A stretch of 64,000 nucleotides of DNA from Rallus limicola (taxonomy: Eukaryota > Chordata > Aves > Gruiformes > Rallidae), in contig JAKCOZ010000081.1 of assembly GCA_022605955.1 (NCBI GenBank), positions 186,001 to 250,000 of the forward strand, given 5' to 3'. This document shows positions 1 to 11,000 of this stretch, one piece after another (position 1 is the first letter of the stretch; every line of letters starts with the position of its first letter). The position numbers were made by a program, and so were the translations under genes. The notes below the pieces were generated by a model. It did no database searches. It was given only the letters and a program-made list of their open reading frames with translations, and was not told the origin of the DNA.

Positions 1-276
1 GACTGTGAGACAGGAAACAGAACTCACACCACAGCCATCCTGGCTGTTCAGGCAGACTGGCTTCAGTCGTCTCTCTTCGCCTTCGCAAAGCAGAGGCTTC
101 AGTGTTAAAAACAAAGCCATTTAACACACTGTGCTGTGGGGACTACGAGTAAGAGCCCCCCTCCTTCTGCTGCCCAGGCACGGGCACCACCACATTGCTC
201 ATATGTCAGGTGTCCGAGAAGAGGATGCTCCAGGCAAAGCTGGAGGCCCACGAGCCCAAACCTGCCCCAGGATCAC

Positions 277-1439
277 CCTGCTTGACTATTTGGCATACTG
301 TACCATTTTGGCTGGAGTCTTCCTCACGATCTTCATGCTCTCCACCAGAGAGGCTTTTCCCCTCTTCTTCATCAACAGTTTGTTCTTTGATGATGACCTC
401 TTCCTCAAATACTACTTCTTTATAGATGACATCTTTCTTGGCAATTTCTTCAACCATTTCTTTGTCTAAGCTTTCTTCCTGAACGATTTCTTTGACAACT
501 TCTTTGTCGATAATTTCTTTGACTTTTGTATCAACAGTTTCTTCTCTGTCGTCAATTTTGTCCTCGCCTTCTCCATCATTAACTTCCTTCTCTTCTCCGT
601 TGTCACCTTCTTCATCGCTCCACAGTGCTGCTGGTAGACTGTGATTTCATCTCTGTCATGAGCAGCACTGCGAGATAAACGGACACGCTTCCCAAGGAAG
701 ACCATGGTGACACGTGCGGTGCTGCAGAGCAGGGACTGGGGAGACACTCTGGCATCCTGAGGCAGGAGAGACACAAAAAGCACATTCATTCACCTGTCTT
801 TCAGAAATACCATGAACCTGCACTCACACTACGTACAGGCACCTTTCAGCATCAGGCCCTTACCCTTCTCGGAGATTCCTCGGAGCCCTTTGGTACGGTG
901 AGGGAGCGAAATCGTCTCCTTCGGTACACGCCATTTCTCGCTGCCCCAGCACAGCAGCGGCACTGTGAGTTGCCCCCCACAGAAGTCCCATCCTCTGTGT
1001 CACTGACAGCATCTCCAGCGCTGCTGTCTTCATCACTGTCCGAGCACACAGAAGGCAGTCCTGATGAGGTGTCACATTCAGATGGGGACTGTGACCTAGG
1101 CTGAGAGAGTAAATGAAAAGGACCACCAGTTAATTACAGATGCCCTTAATGTGGCCCTAAATTGCATTTCCCTGGCCCTTCATTGTTTCCAAGCTTGGCT
1201 GTGGCTACAATCAATGGCAGCTGCAATTATACGGGAAGGTGAGGAAGACACCTGACCTACCGACATTTGGAAAGTAATGTGGGCTAAACACTGATCCACA
1301 TCACCGCTGTCTCCGTGGCTGTCCGAGGACACAGAAGGCAGTCCTGATGGGGTGTCACATGCAGATGGGGACGGTGACCTAGGTGGAGAGAGTTTAGCTT
1401 CTCCACTCCTTCCACATGGCTCCAAATTGTCCTCGTGCT
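277..1439 (-). pseudogene. ERICH3: S unit (131): ERICH3-like copy, exons A, B and fused C/E
   Basis: Reading on the minus strand, exon A is 1261-1439, exon B 864-1100 and the fused C/E exon 277-756. The 1070 bp between the middle of exon C and the middle of exon E, present in L units, is missing; the joint is at about 618 with two bases (CT) shared by both sides. Exon D is lost and the frame shifts. After 46 residues of exon C, including VYQQHCG, the frame runs into 50 residues with 17 Lys and 4 Arg and stops at 466. Exon B here has S where other copies have P (EESPRR). The acidic frame of exon E is still open but is out of phase with C. This is probably a broken copy, unless the basic-tailed product is made. 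Confidence 0.75.
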
Positions 1440-1732
1440 CTGAAAGAAAAGACCCAGACTGTGAGACAGGAAACAGAACTCACACCACAACCATCCTGGC
1501 TGTTCAGGCAGACTGGCTTCAGTCGTCTCTCTTCGCCTTCGCAAAGCAGAGGCTTCAGTGTTAAAAACAAAGCCATTTAACACACTGTGCTGTGGGGACT
1601 ACGAGTAAGAGCCCCCCTCCTTCTGCTGCCCAGGCACGGGCACCACCACATTGCTCATATGTCAGGTGTCCGAGAAGAGGATGCTCCAGGCAAAGCTGGA
1701 GGCCCACGAGCCCAAACCTGCCCCAGGATCAC

Positions 1733-2895
1733 CCTGCTTGACTATTTGGCATACTGTACCATTTTGGCTGGAGTCTTCCTCACGATCTTCATGCTCTCCA
1801 CCAGAGAGGCTTTTCCCCTCTTCTTCATCAACAGTTTGTTCTTTGATGATGACCTCTTCCTCAAATACTACTTCTTCATAGATGACATCTTTCTTGGCAA
1901 TTTCTTCAACCATTTCTTTGTCTAAGCTTTCTTCCTGAATGATTTCTTTGACAACTTCTTTGTCGATAATTTCTTTGACTTTTGTATCAACAGTTTCTTC
2001 TCTGTCGTCAATTTTGTCCTCGCCTTCTCCATCATTAACTTCCTTCTCTTCTCCGTTGTCACCTTCTTCATCGCTCCACAGTGCTGCTGGTAGACTGTGA
2101 TTTCATCTCTGTCATGAGCAGCACTGCGAGATAAACGGACACGCTTCCCTAGGAAGACCATGGTGACACGTGCGGTGCTGCAGAGCAGGGACTGGGGAGA
2201 CACTCTGGCATCCTGAGGCAGGAGAGACACAAAAAGCACATTCATTCACCTGTCTTTCAGAAATACCATGAACCTGCACTCACACTACGTACAGGCACCT
2301 TTCAGCATCAGGCCCTTACCCTTCTCGGAGGTTCCTCGGAGCCCTTTGGTACGGTGAGGGAGCGAAATCGTCTCCTTCGGTACACGCCATTTCTCGCTGC
2401 CCCAGCACAGCAGCGGCACTGTGAGTTGCCCCCCACAGAAGTCCCATCCTCTGTGTCACTGACAGCATCTCCAGCGCTGCTGTCTTCATCACTGTCCGAG
2501 GACACAGAAGGCAGTCCTGATGAGGTGTCACATTCAGATGGGGACTGTGACCTAGGCTGAGAGAGTAAATGAAAAGGACCACCAGTTAATTACAGATGCC
2601 CTTAATGTGGCCCTAAATTGCATTTCCCTGGCCCTTCATTGTTTCCAAGCTTGGCTGTGGATACAATCAATGGCAGCTGCAATTATACGGGAAGGTGAGG
2701 AAGACACCTGACCTACCGACATTTGCAAAGTAATGTGGGCTAAACACTGATCCACATCACCGCTGTCTCCGTGGCTGTCCGAGGACACAGAAGGCAGTCC
2801 TGATGGGGTGTCACATGCAGATGGGGACGGTGACCTAGGTGGAGAGAGTTTAGCTTCTCCACTCCTTCCACATGGCTCCAAATTGTCCTCGTGCT
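1733..2895 (-). pseudogene. ERICH3: S unit (1587): ERICH3-like copy with C/E fusion
   Basis: Exon A 2717-2895, B 2320-2556, fused C/E 1733-2212, with the C-frame stop at 1922. Splice sites are intact: acceptor TTTCTTTCAG before A, CTCTCTCAG before B and CTGCCTCAG before C, and donors GTAGGT after A and GTAAGG after B. It has the same 1070 bp deletion and Lys-rich out-of-frame end as the other S units. Confidence 0.75.
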
Positions 2896-3188
2896 CTGAA
2901 AGAAAAGACCCAGACTGTGAGACAGGAAACAGAACTCACACCACAGCCATCCTGGCTGTTCAGGCAGACTGGCTTCAGTCGTCTCTCTTCGCCTTCGCAA
3001 AGCAGAGGCTTCAGTGTTAAAAACAAAGCCATTTAACACACTGTGCTGTGGGGACTACGAGTAAGAGCCCCCCTCCTTCTGCTGCCCAGGCACGGGCACC
3101 ACCACATTGCTCATATGTCAGGTGTCCGAGAAGAGGATGCTCCAGGCAAAGCTGGAGGCCCACGAGCCCAAACCTGCCCCAGAATCAC

Positions 3189-4351
3189 CCTGCTTGACTA
3201 TTTGGCATACTGTACCATTTTGGCTGGAGTCTTCCTCACGATCTTCATGCTCTCCACCAGAGAGGCTTTTCCCCTCTTCTTCATCAACAGTTTGTTCTTT
3301 GATGATGACCTCTTCCTCAAATACTACTTCTTTATAGATGACATCTTTCTTGGCAATTTCTTCAACCATTTCTTTGTCTAAGCTTTCTTCCTGAACGATT
3401 TCTTTGACAACTTCTTTGTCGATAATTTCTTTGACTTTTGTATCAACAGTTTCTTCTCTGTCGTCAATTTTGTCCTCGCCTTCTCCATCATTAACTTCCT
3501 TCTCTTCTCCGTTGTCACCTTCTTCATCGCTCCACAGTGCTGCTGGTAGACTGTGATTTCATCTCTGTCATGAGCAGCACTGCGAGATAAACGGACACGC
3601 TTCCCTAGGAAGACCATGGTGACACGTGCGGTGCTGCAGAGCAGGGACTGGGGAGACACTCTGGCATCCTGAGGCAGGAGAGACACAAAAAGCACATTCA
3701 TTCACCTGTCTTTCAGAAATACCATGAACCTGCACTCACACTACGTACAGGCACCTTTCAGCATCAGGCCCTTACCCTTCTCGGAGGTTCCTCGGAGCCC
3801 TTTGGTACGGTGAGGGAGCGAAATCGTCTCCTTCGGTACACGCCATTTCTCGCTGCCCCAGCACAGCAGCGGCACTGTGAGTTGCCCCCCACAGAAGTCC
3901 CATCCTCTGTGTCACTGACAGCATCTCCAGCGCTGCTGTCTTCATCACTGTCCGAGGACACAGAAGGCAGTCCTGATGAGGTGTCACATTCAGATGGGGA
4001 CTGTGACCTAGGCTGAAAGAGTAAATGAAAAGGACCACCAGTTAATTACAGATGCCCTTAATGTGGCCCTAAATTGCATTTCCCTGGCCCTTCATTGTTT
4101 CCAAGCTTGGCTGTGGATACAATCAATGGCAGCTGCACTTATACGGGAAGGTGAGGAAGACACCTGACCTACCGACATTTGCAAAGTAATGTGGGCTAAA
4201 CACTGATCCACATCACCGCTGTCTCCGTGGCTGTCCGAGGACACAGAAGGCAGTCCTGATGGGGTGTCACATGCAGATGGGGACGGTGACCTAGGTGGAG
4301 AGAGTTTAGCTTCTCCACTCCTTCCACATGGCTCCAAATTGTCCTCGTGCT
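3189..4351 (-). pseudogene. ERICH3: S unit (3043): ERICH3-like copy with C/E fusion
   Basis: Exon A 4173-4351, B 3776-4012, C/E 3189-3668, with the C-frame stop at 3378. The base before the acceptor of B is changed (CTTTCAG instead of CTCTCAG), which keeps a good pyrimidine tract. The acidic frame of E has one Pro to Ser change near its end. Confidence 0.75.
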
Positions 4352-4644
4352 CTGAAAGAAAAGACCCAGACTGTGAGACAGGAAACAGAACTCACACCAC
4401 AACCATCCTGGCTGTTCAGGCAGACTGGCTTCAGTCGTCTCTCTTCGCCTTCGCAAAGCAGAGGCTTCAGTGTTAAAAACAAAGCCATTTAACACACTGT
4501 GCTGTGGGGACTACGAGTAAGAGCCCCCCTCCTTCTGCTGCCCAGGCACGGGCACCACCACATTGCTCATATGTCAGGTGTCCGAGAAGAGGATGCTCCA
4601 GGCAAAGCTGGAGGCCCACGAGCCCAAACCTGCCCCAGGATCAC

Positions 4645-6003
4645 CCTGCTTGACTATTTGGCATACTGTACCATTTTGGCTGGAGTCTTCCTCACGATCT
4701 TCATGCTCTCCACCAGAGAGGCTTTTCCCCTCTTCTTCATCAACAGTTTGTTCTTTGATGATGACCTCTTCCTCAAATACTACTTCTTTATAGATGACAT
4801 CTTTCTTGGCAATTTCTTCAACCATTTCTTTGTCTAAGCTTTCTTCCTGAACGATTTCTTTGACAACTTCTTTGTCGATAATTTCTTTGACTTTTGTATC
4901 AACAGTTTCTTCTCTGTCGTCAAATTTGTCCTCGCCTTCTCCATCATTAACTTCCTTCTCTTCTCCGTTGTCACCTTCTTCATCGCTCCACAGTGCTGCT
5001 GGTAGACTGTGATTTCATCTCTGTCATGAGCAGCACTGCGAGTGGCCATGCCAGGGGCTCTGGGCCCACGCTCGGACTCATGCCCACATTTTAGCCAGTT
5101 GCCTGGACCAGCAGGAACAATTTGAGGCCTGACCCTTACCTCCTTCCAACAGGTTGCCTTTGTAGACACAAAGGTTCTGTCCTCCACAGTGCTGCTGGTA
5201 GACTGCGATTTCATCTCTGGCATGAGCAGCACTGCGAGATAAACGGACACGCTTCCCTAGGAAGACCATGGTGACACGTGCGGTGCTGCAGAGCAGGGAC
5301 TGGGGAGACACTCTGGCATCCTGAGGCAGGAGAGACACAAAAAGCACATTCATTCACCTGTCTTTCAGAAATACCATGAACCTGCACTCACACTACGTAC
5401 AGGCACCTTTCAGCATCAGGCCCTTACCCTTCTCGGAGGTTCCTCGGAGCCCTTTGGTACGGTGAGGGAGCGAAATCGTCTCCTTCGGTACACGCCATTT
5501 CTCGCTGCCCCAGCACAGCAGCGGCACTGTGAGTTGCCCCCCACAGAAGTCCCATCCTCTGTGTCACTGACAGCATCTCCAGCGCTGCTGTCTTCATCAC
5601 TGTCCGAGGACACAGAAGGCAGTCCTGATGAGGTGTCACATTCAGATGGGGACTGTGACCTAGGCTGAGAGAGTAAATGAAAAGGACCACCAGTTAATTA
5701 CAGATGCCCTTAATGTGGCCCTAAATTGCATTTCCCTGGCCCTTCATTGTTTCCAAGCTTGGCTGTGGATACAATCAATGGCAGCTGCAATTATACGGGA
5801 AGGTGAGGAAGACACCTGACCTACCGACATTTGCAAAGTAATGTGGGCTAAACACTGATCCACATCACCGCTGTCTCCGTGGCTGTCCGAGGACACAGAA
5901 GGCAGTCCTGATGGGGTGTCACATGCAGATGGGGACGGTGACCTAGGTGGAGAGAGTTTAGCTTCTCCACTCCTTCCACATGGCTCCAAATTGTCCTCGT
6001 GCT
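4645..6003 (-). pseudogene. ERICH3: M unit (4499): ERICH3-like copy with a duplicated exon C part
   Basis: Exon A 5825-6003, B 5428-5664 and a full exon C with its donor at 5140-5320. Then come about 97 bases of the normal C-D intron, followed by a second, partial copy of C fused to E (4645-5042) exactly as in S units. Exon D is absent. The second C fragment starts at CGCAG|TGCTGC, which has only a poor acceptor; used with exon C it would reach a stop within about 17 codons. Unlike most copies this unit reads GGCATGAGC in place of GTCATGAGC and has AAATTTGTCC in E, changes shared with the next unit. Confidence 0.7.
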
Positions 6004-6296
6004 CTGAAAGAAAAGACCCAGACTGTGAGACAGGAAACAGAACTCACACCACAACCATCCTGGCTGTTCAGGCAGACTGGCTTCAGTCGTCTCTCTTCGC
6101 CTTCGCAAAGCAGAGGCTTCAGTGTTAAAAACAAAGCCATTTAACACACTGTGCTGTGGGGACTACGAGTAAGAGCCCCCCTCCTTCTGCTGCCCAGGCA
6201 CGGGCACCACCACATTGCTCATATGTCAGGTGTCCGAGAAGAGGATGCTCCAGGCAAAGCTGGAGGCCCACGAGCCCAAACCTGCCCCAGGATCAC

Positions 6297-7655
6297 CCTG
6301 CTTGACTATTTGGCATACTGTACCATTTTGGCTGGAGTCTTCCTCACGATCTTCATGCTCTCCACCAGAGAGGCTTTTCCCCTCTTCTTCATCAACAGTT
6401 TGTTCTTTGATGATGACCTCTTCCTCAAATACTACTTCTTTATAGATGACATCTTTCTTGGCAATTTCTTCAACCATTTCTTTGTCTAAGCTTTCTTCCT
6501 GAACGATTTCTTTGACAACTTCTTTGTCGATAATTTCTTTGACTTTTGTATCAACAGTTTCTTCTCTGTCGTCAAATTTGTCCTCGCCTTCTCCATCATT
6601 AACTTCCTTCTCTTCTCCGTTGTCACCTTCTTCATCGCTCCACAGTGCTGCTGGTAGACTGTGATTTCATCTCTGTCATGAGCAGCACTGCGAGTGGCCA
6701 TGCCAGGGGCTCTGGGCCCACGCTCGGACTCATGCCCACATTTTAGCCAGTTGCCTGGACCAGCAGGAACAATTTGAGGCCTGACCCTTACCTCCTTCCA
6801 ACAGGTTGCCTTTGTAGACACAAAGGTTCTGTCCTCCACAGTGCTGCTGGTAGACTGCGATTTCATCTCTGGCATGAGCAGCACTGCGAGATAAACGGAC
6901 ACGCTTCCCTAGGAAGACCATGGTGACACGTGCGGTGCTGCAGAGCAGGGACTGGGGAGACACTCTGGCATCCTGAGGCAGGAGAGACACAAAAAGCACA
7001 TTCATTCACCTGTCTTTCAGAAATACCATGAACCTGCACTCACACTACGTACAGGCACCTTTCAGCATCAGGCCCTTACCCTTCTCGGAGGTTCCTCGGA
7101 GCCCTTTGGTACGGTGAGGGAGCGAAATCGTCTCCTTCGGTACACGCCATTTCTCGCTGCCCCAGCACAGCAGCGGCACTGTGAGTTGCCCCCCACAGAA
7201 GTCCCATCCTCTGTGTCACTGACAGCATCTCCAGCGCTGCTGTCTTCATCACTGTCCGAGGACACAGAAGGCAGTCCTGATGAGGTGTCACATTCAGATG
7301 GGGACTGTGACCTAGGCTGAGAGAGTAAATGAAAAGGACCACCAGTTAATTACAGATGCCCTTAATGTGGCCCTAAATTGCATTTCCCTGGCCCTTCATT
7401 GTTTCCAAGCTTGGCTGTGGATACAATCAATGGCAGCTGCAATTATACGGGAAGGTGAGGAAGACACCTGACCTACCGACATTTGCAAAGTAATGTGGGC
7501 TAAACACTGATCCACATCACCGCTGTCTCCGTGGCTGTCCGAGGACACAGAAGGCAGTCCTGATGGGGTGTCACATGCAGATGGGGACGGTGACCTAGGT
7601 GGAGAGAGTTTAGCTTCTCCACTCCTTCCACATGGCTCCAAATTGTCCTCGTGCT
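6297..7655 (-). pseudogene. ERICH3: M unit (6151): near-twin of the previous M unit
   Basis: Exon A 7477-7655, B 7080-7316, C 6792-6972, partial C fused to E 6297-6694. It shares the private changes of the unit at 4499, so the two arose by a very recent duplication of one 1652 bp unit. Confidence 0.7.
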
Positions 7656-7948
7656 CTGAAAGAAAAGACCCAGACTGTGAGACAGGAAACAGAACTCACA
7701 CCACAACCATCCTGGCTGTTCAGGCAGACTGGCTTCAGTCGTCTCTCTTCGCCTTCGCAAAGCAGAGGCTTCAGTGTTAAAAACAAAGCCATTTAACACA
7801 CTGTGCTGTGGGGACTACGAGTAAGAGCCCCCCTCCTTCTGCTGCCCAGGCATGGGCACCACCACATTGCTCATATGTCAGGTGTCCGAGAAGAGGATGC
7901 TCCAGGCAAAGCTGGAGGCCCACGAGCCCAAACCTGCCCCAGGATCAC

Positions 7949-8624
7949 CCTGCTTGACTATTTGGCATACTGTACCATTTTGGCTGGAGTCTTCCTCACG
8001 ATCTTCATGCTCTCCACCACAGAGGCTTTTCCCCTCTTCTTCATCAACAGTTTGTTCTTTGATGATGACCTCTTCCTCAAATACTACTTCTTTATAGATG
8101 ACATCTTTCTTGGCAATTTCTTCAACCATTTCTTTGTCTAAGCTTTCTTCCTGAACGATTTCTTTGACAACTTCTTTGTCGATAATTTCTTTGACTTTTG
8201 TATCAACAGTTTCTTCTCTGTCGTCAATTTTGTCCTCGCCTTCTCCATCATTAACTTCCTTCTCTTCTCCGTTGTCACCTTCTTCATCGCTCCACAGTGC
8301 TGCTGGTAGACTGTGATTTCATCTCTGTCATGAGCAGCACTGCGAGTGGCCATGCCAGGGGCTCTGGGCCCACGCTCGGACTCATGCCCACATTTTAGCC
8401 AGTTGCCTGGACCAGCAGGAACAATTTGAGGCCTGACCCTTACCTCCTTCCAACAGGTTGCCTTTGTAGACACAAAGGTTCTGTCCTCCACAGTGCTGCT
8501 GGTAGACTGCGATTTCATCTCTGTCATGAGCAGCACTGCGAGATAAACGGACACGCTTCCCTAGGAAGACCATGGTGACACGTGCGGTGCTGCAGAGCAG
8601 GGACTGGGGAGGCACTCTGGCATC
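7949..8624 (-). pseudogene. ERICH3: XL unit 1: exon C and fused partial C/E
   Basis: A complete exon C (8444-8624; phase 0 at its start, phase 1 at its end, donor GTAAGG) encodes the start of the conserved ERICH3 domain, with VPPQ where most copies have VSPQ. The M-type rearrangement follows: a short piece of the next intron, then the end of C joined out of frame to E (7949-8346). With no exon D the domain cannot be completed within this unit. Confidence 0.7.
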
Positions 8625-8731
8625 CTGAGGCAGGAGAGACACAAAAAGCACATTCATTCACCTGTCTTTCAGAAATACCATGAACCTGCACTCACACTAC
8701 GTACAGGCACCTTTCAGCATCAGGCCCTTAC

Positions 8732-8983
8732 CCTTCTTGGAGGTTCCTCGGAGCCCTTTGGTACGGTGAGGGAGCGAAATCGTCTCCTTCGGTACTCGCC
8801 CTTTCTCGCTGCCCCAGCGTGTTCATCTCTCTTTTCCAGGGGTGGATGTGGCACTGGTATTCTGGGTTTCTTCATGGTGGGACGGTGACAGTAGGATACA
8901 TCAGCCACAGCTCCCATGGAGATTCTACAGCATAAGCCTTTGCGTTCCTCCTGCAGAAATGGTTTAACCAGGTCAAACAGGCT
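8732..8983 (-). CDS. ERICH3: XL unit 1: internal ERICH3-like exon (B')
   Basis: A 252 nt exon, phase 0 at both ends. Its acceptor is GCTATTTTTGCAG and its donor AAGG|GTAAGG. It encodes 84 residues. A Pro-rich stretch (KKPRIPVPHPPLEKR) leads into KGEYRRRRFRSLTVPKG, which I recognise as the segment just before the conserved domain of ERICH3, where mammals have a similar Pro-rich run followed by an Arg-rich WRRRRFR-type motif. The next exon on the minus strand is C. I take this as the original form of the exon; in S, M and L units only its last part (from GCTGGGGCAG) remains, joined to the tail exon. Confidence 0.75.
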
Positions 8984-9368
8984 CTGCAAAAATAGCCCCT
9001 GAGCATAGGAAATGCACCAGGGTCTGCCTGTGCTTTACACTGAGAAACACTGTGGAATAATTACTGGAGGTGACTTAAAAATTAAAATTTATGTTCACAC
9101 TGTAAGCAAGGGTTCAGCATTCAGAAATCTCCTGGGGTGCCAGAATGTTTCTCCAGACGTTCTCTAGGCAATCTCGGAGGCTGGCAACATCCGGGGAGCT
9201 TGATGCACCGACCCTGAGAGAGTGCCGGTGTCCTGATCTCATGAGACCCAGATCATCACAGTGTTTTGGGGCTGGGAATTCGGGATAAGAGCCTGCTGGG
9301 AAACACTGGGGATGGGGGGGAGGGGATTGGTGAACGGGGTTGGTGACTGCTGGGGAACTAAATAACTC
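8984..9368. other. XL unit 1: intronic spacer between exon B' and gag remnant
   Basis: There is no open frame of note here. Bases 9267-9286 (TGGGGCTGGGAATTCGGGAT) look like a worn tRNA-type primer binding site, fitting their place just before the gag remnant. No 5' LTR with recognisable ends is visible upstream. Confidence 0.35.
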
Positions 9369-10997
9369 TTGGAAGGATTAGAAGCCAGGGGCAACCCTCA
9401 AAGGGGAATAATTGAACAGCGGGGAAAATGGCCACTGAATGGAACTCTAAAGTATAATGCTAACTTACAATTAATGCTGGGTTTAAGAAGGGAAGGGAAA
9501 CAGGATGAGGCCTCACATGCAGGGATGTTCTTTGCCCTTAAAAGACATCTGGAATGGCAAAGGGATTGTGGGCCAGTTCCCCCTCAGGATCCTCTGGTTC
9601 TAGCCTTAGAACAGGAAGAGAGAAGATACAACCTGGGGAAGCTGACACGATGCTGTTCAGCTCGCGGTGTAGGGCAGCGATGCACAAAGACCAAAGGCAG
9701 CAGACAGCGGACTTGGAGAGACCCGAGAATTTCATGCCCTCCTCCCTGCTCTAACCATACATAAAGATCAAATGGGAATGCAGAGGAAGAGGAGCAAGAA
9801 GGGGCTAAGGGATTTACCCCTATTACATCTAGGACCTGTAGCAAGATGGGCCCCATAATCCAGGCAGCCCTGGGGCAAGCAGGGGGCTCCAAGGGACCAA
9901 CTCGGGTTAAAGTCCCTTTTCCTGTGAGTGATTTGGATGCATGGGAACAAGTGGGAACAGGGTATCGGGACGAGCCTTCAGGGGCTGCCAAGCGCTTCGA
10001 CCTCGTTGTTAAGACCCAGGACCCTGAGTGGCAGGACAGAGATGCAATGACAGAGATGGAAAAGCAGTTGGGTTTGAAAACAGCCAAAACGCAGGTGCAA
10101 GCTCCAATTCCAGCGGGGACGCTGGGGGAACCGGCGGAACAATATATTCCCCAGACAGGTCCAGGATGGGACCCGAATGATAGTGGTGATTATCAACGGC
10201 TGGAGCAGTATCAGGCATGGGTGAAATCTGGTTTGGAAAACGCAACCCCCAAAGCAGTAAATCGGTCGGCTCCATGTGCTGTGAAACAAAATTACTCTGA
10301 GACTCCTACGGACGGAGCTCTCGGAAAGACTGAGGCTGGCAATGTGCAGACACACCACCCTGGAGCCCTCAGCAAAGGCCGGCAACAGTTGGTCTCACTG
10401 GTTTTGGGACAGTCGTCTGATGGTATCCACAAGAAGCTACAGAAGTTCAGGAAGCCAGAGACAGGACAGAGAAAAGGCAATTGAAGAAGCATGGAGAGTG
10501 TTCAGGAACAGGGAAAGCAGTGAGAAAAAATCAGAAAGGAGAAGAACCATCGCTCCTGTTGCAGCTTTGGAGCAATGCAGGTTACAAGAAGGGGGCTGTG
10601 GGGACTGGATAGAGCCCAATGTGCCTGGGCTAAGAAAAAGGGGCACTGGGAAAGCCAATGTCCAGAAAAGTGCAAAGAAAAGGGGGCAGAGGAAGGAAGA
10701 AAGCTGGACAAAAGGACCCTCCTCAAAAACACCCCACGGGACACAAGGGCAAAAGAACAGGAGCTACGGACTCAGCCGGCAGTTTCACATCGAGCTTCAC
10801 TGTCTCTGGGCTCAGCAGTGGGGTTTTTAAGGACTTGGGATTGTGCCCAGGAGCTGTTAAGAGTTGCTCTTTGTGCATCTCACTGCACCAAAACCCATGT
10901 GCAGTGTGTGGAGCAGCAGGGCAGTGTGAAATGGGTATGTTCAGGTACCAACAGGGCTCAGCCATCCATTGGCAAGGTGCCAAACGGCCAGCCATAG
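9369..10997 (+). pseudogene. Endogenous retrovirus gag remnant, XL unit 1
   Basis: This is an old retroviral gag copy on the plus strand, opposite to the ERICH3-like exons. An upstream piece (9369-9764) ends at a stop. A capsid-like stretch (9846-10484) includes FPVSDLDAWEQ and GPGWDPNDSGDYQRLEQY, which resemble the capsid of gamma-type retroviruses. A frame change follows, with an Arg/Glu-rich piece in the next frame (about 10440-10560), then a nucleocapsid-like zinc knuckle back in the first frame at about 10615-10680. The knuckle has Ala at its second Cys position (CAWAKKKGHWESQC), so it should not bind zinc normally. There are stops at 9762 and 10482. No protease, polymerase or envelope region is recognisable. 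It cannot encode a working Gag. Confidence 0.75.
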
Positions 10998-11000
10998 CTC

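Noticed and set aside
131..469. A 112-codon plus-strand frame present in every unit
   Set aside because: It lies exactly antisense to the acidic exon E and starts at GTG. Its Phe/Asp-rich content is what the reverse of Glu-rich codons gives, and its conservation follows from unit identity.
1440..1490. A 44-base intron using GTGAGT before exon A
   Set aside because: A good donor sequence (TGGT|GTGAGT) lies 44 bases before the exon A acceptor, but introns this short are not normally spliced in vertebrates.
5041..5140. A working splice from exon C into the second C fragment in M units
   Set aside because: The only acceptor (ACTCGCAG) would leave a ~97-base intron and reach a stop after about 17 codons.
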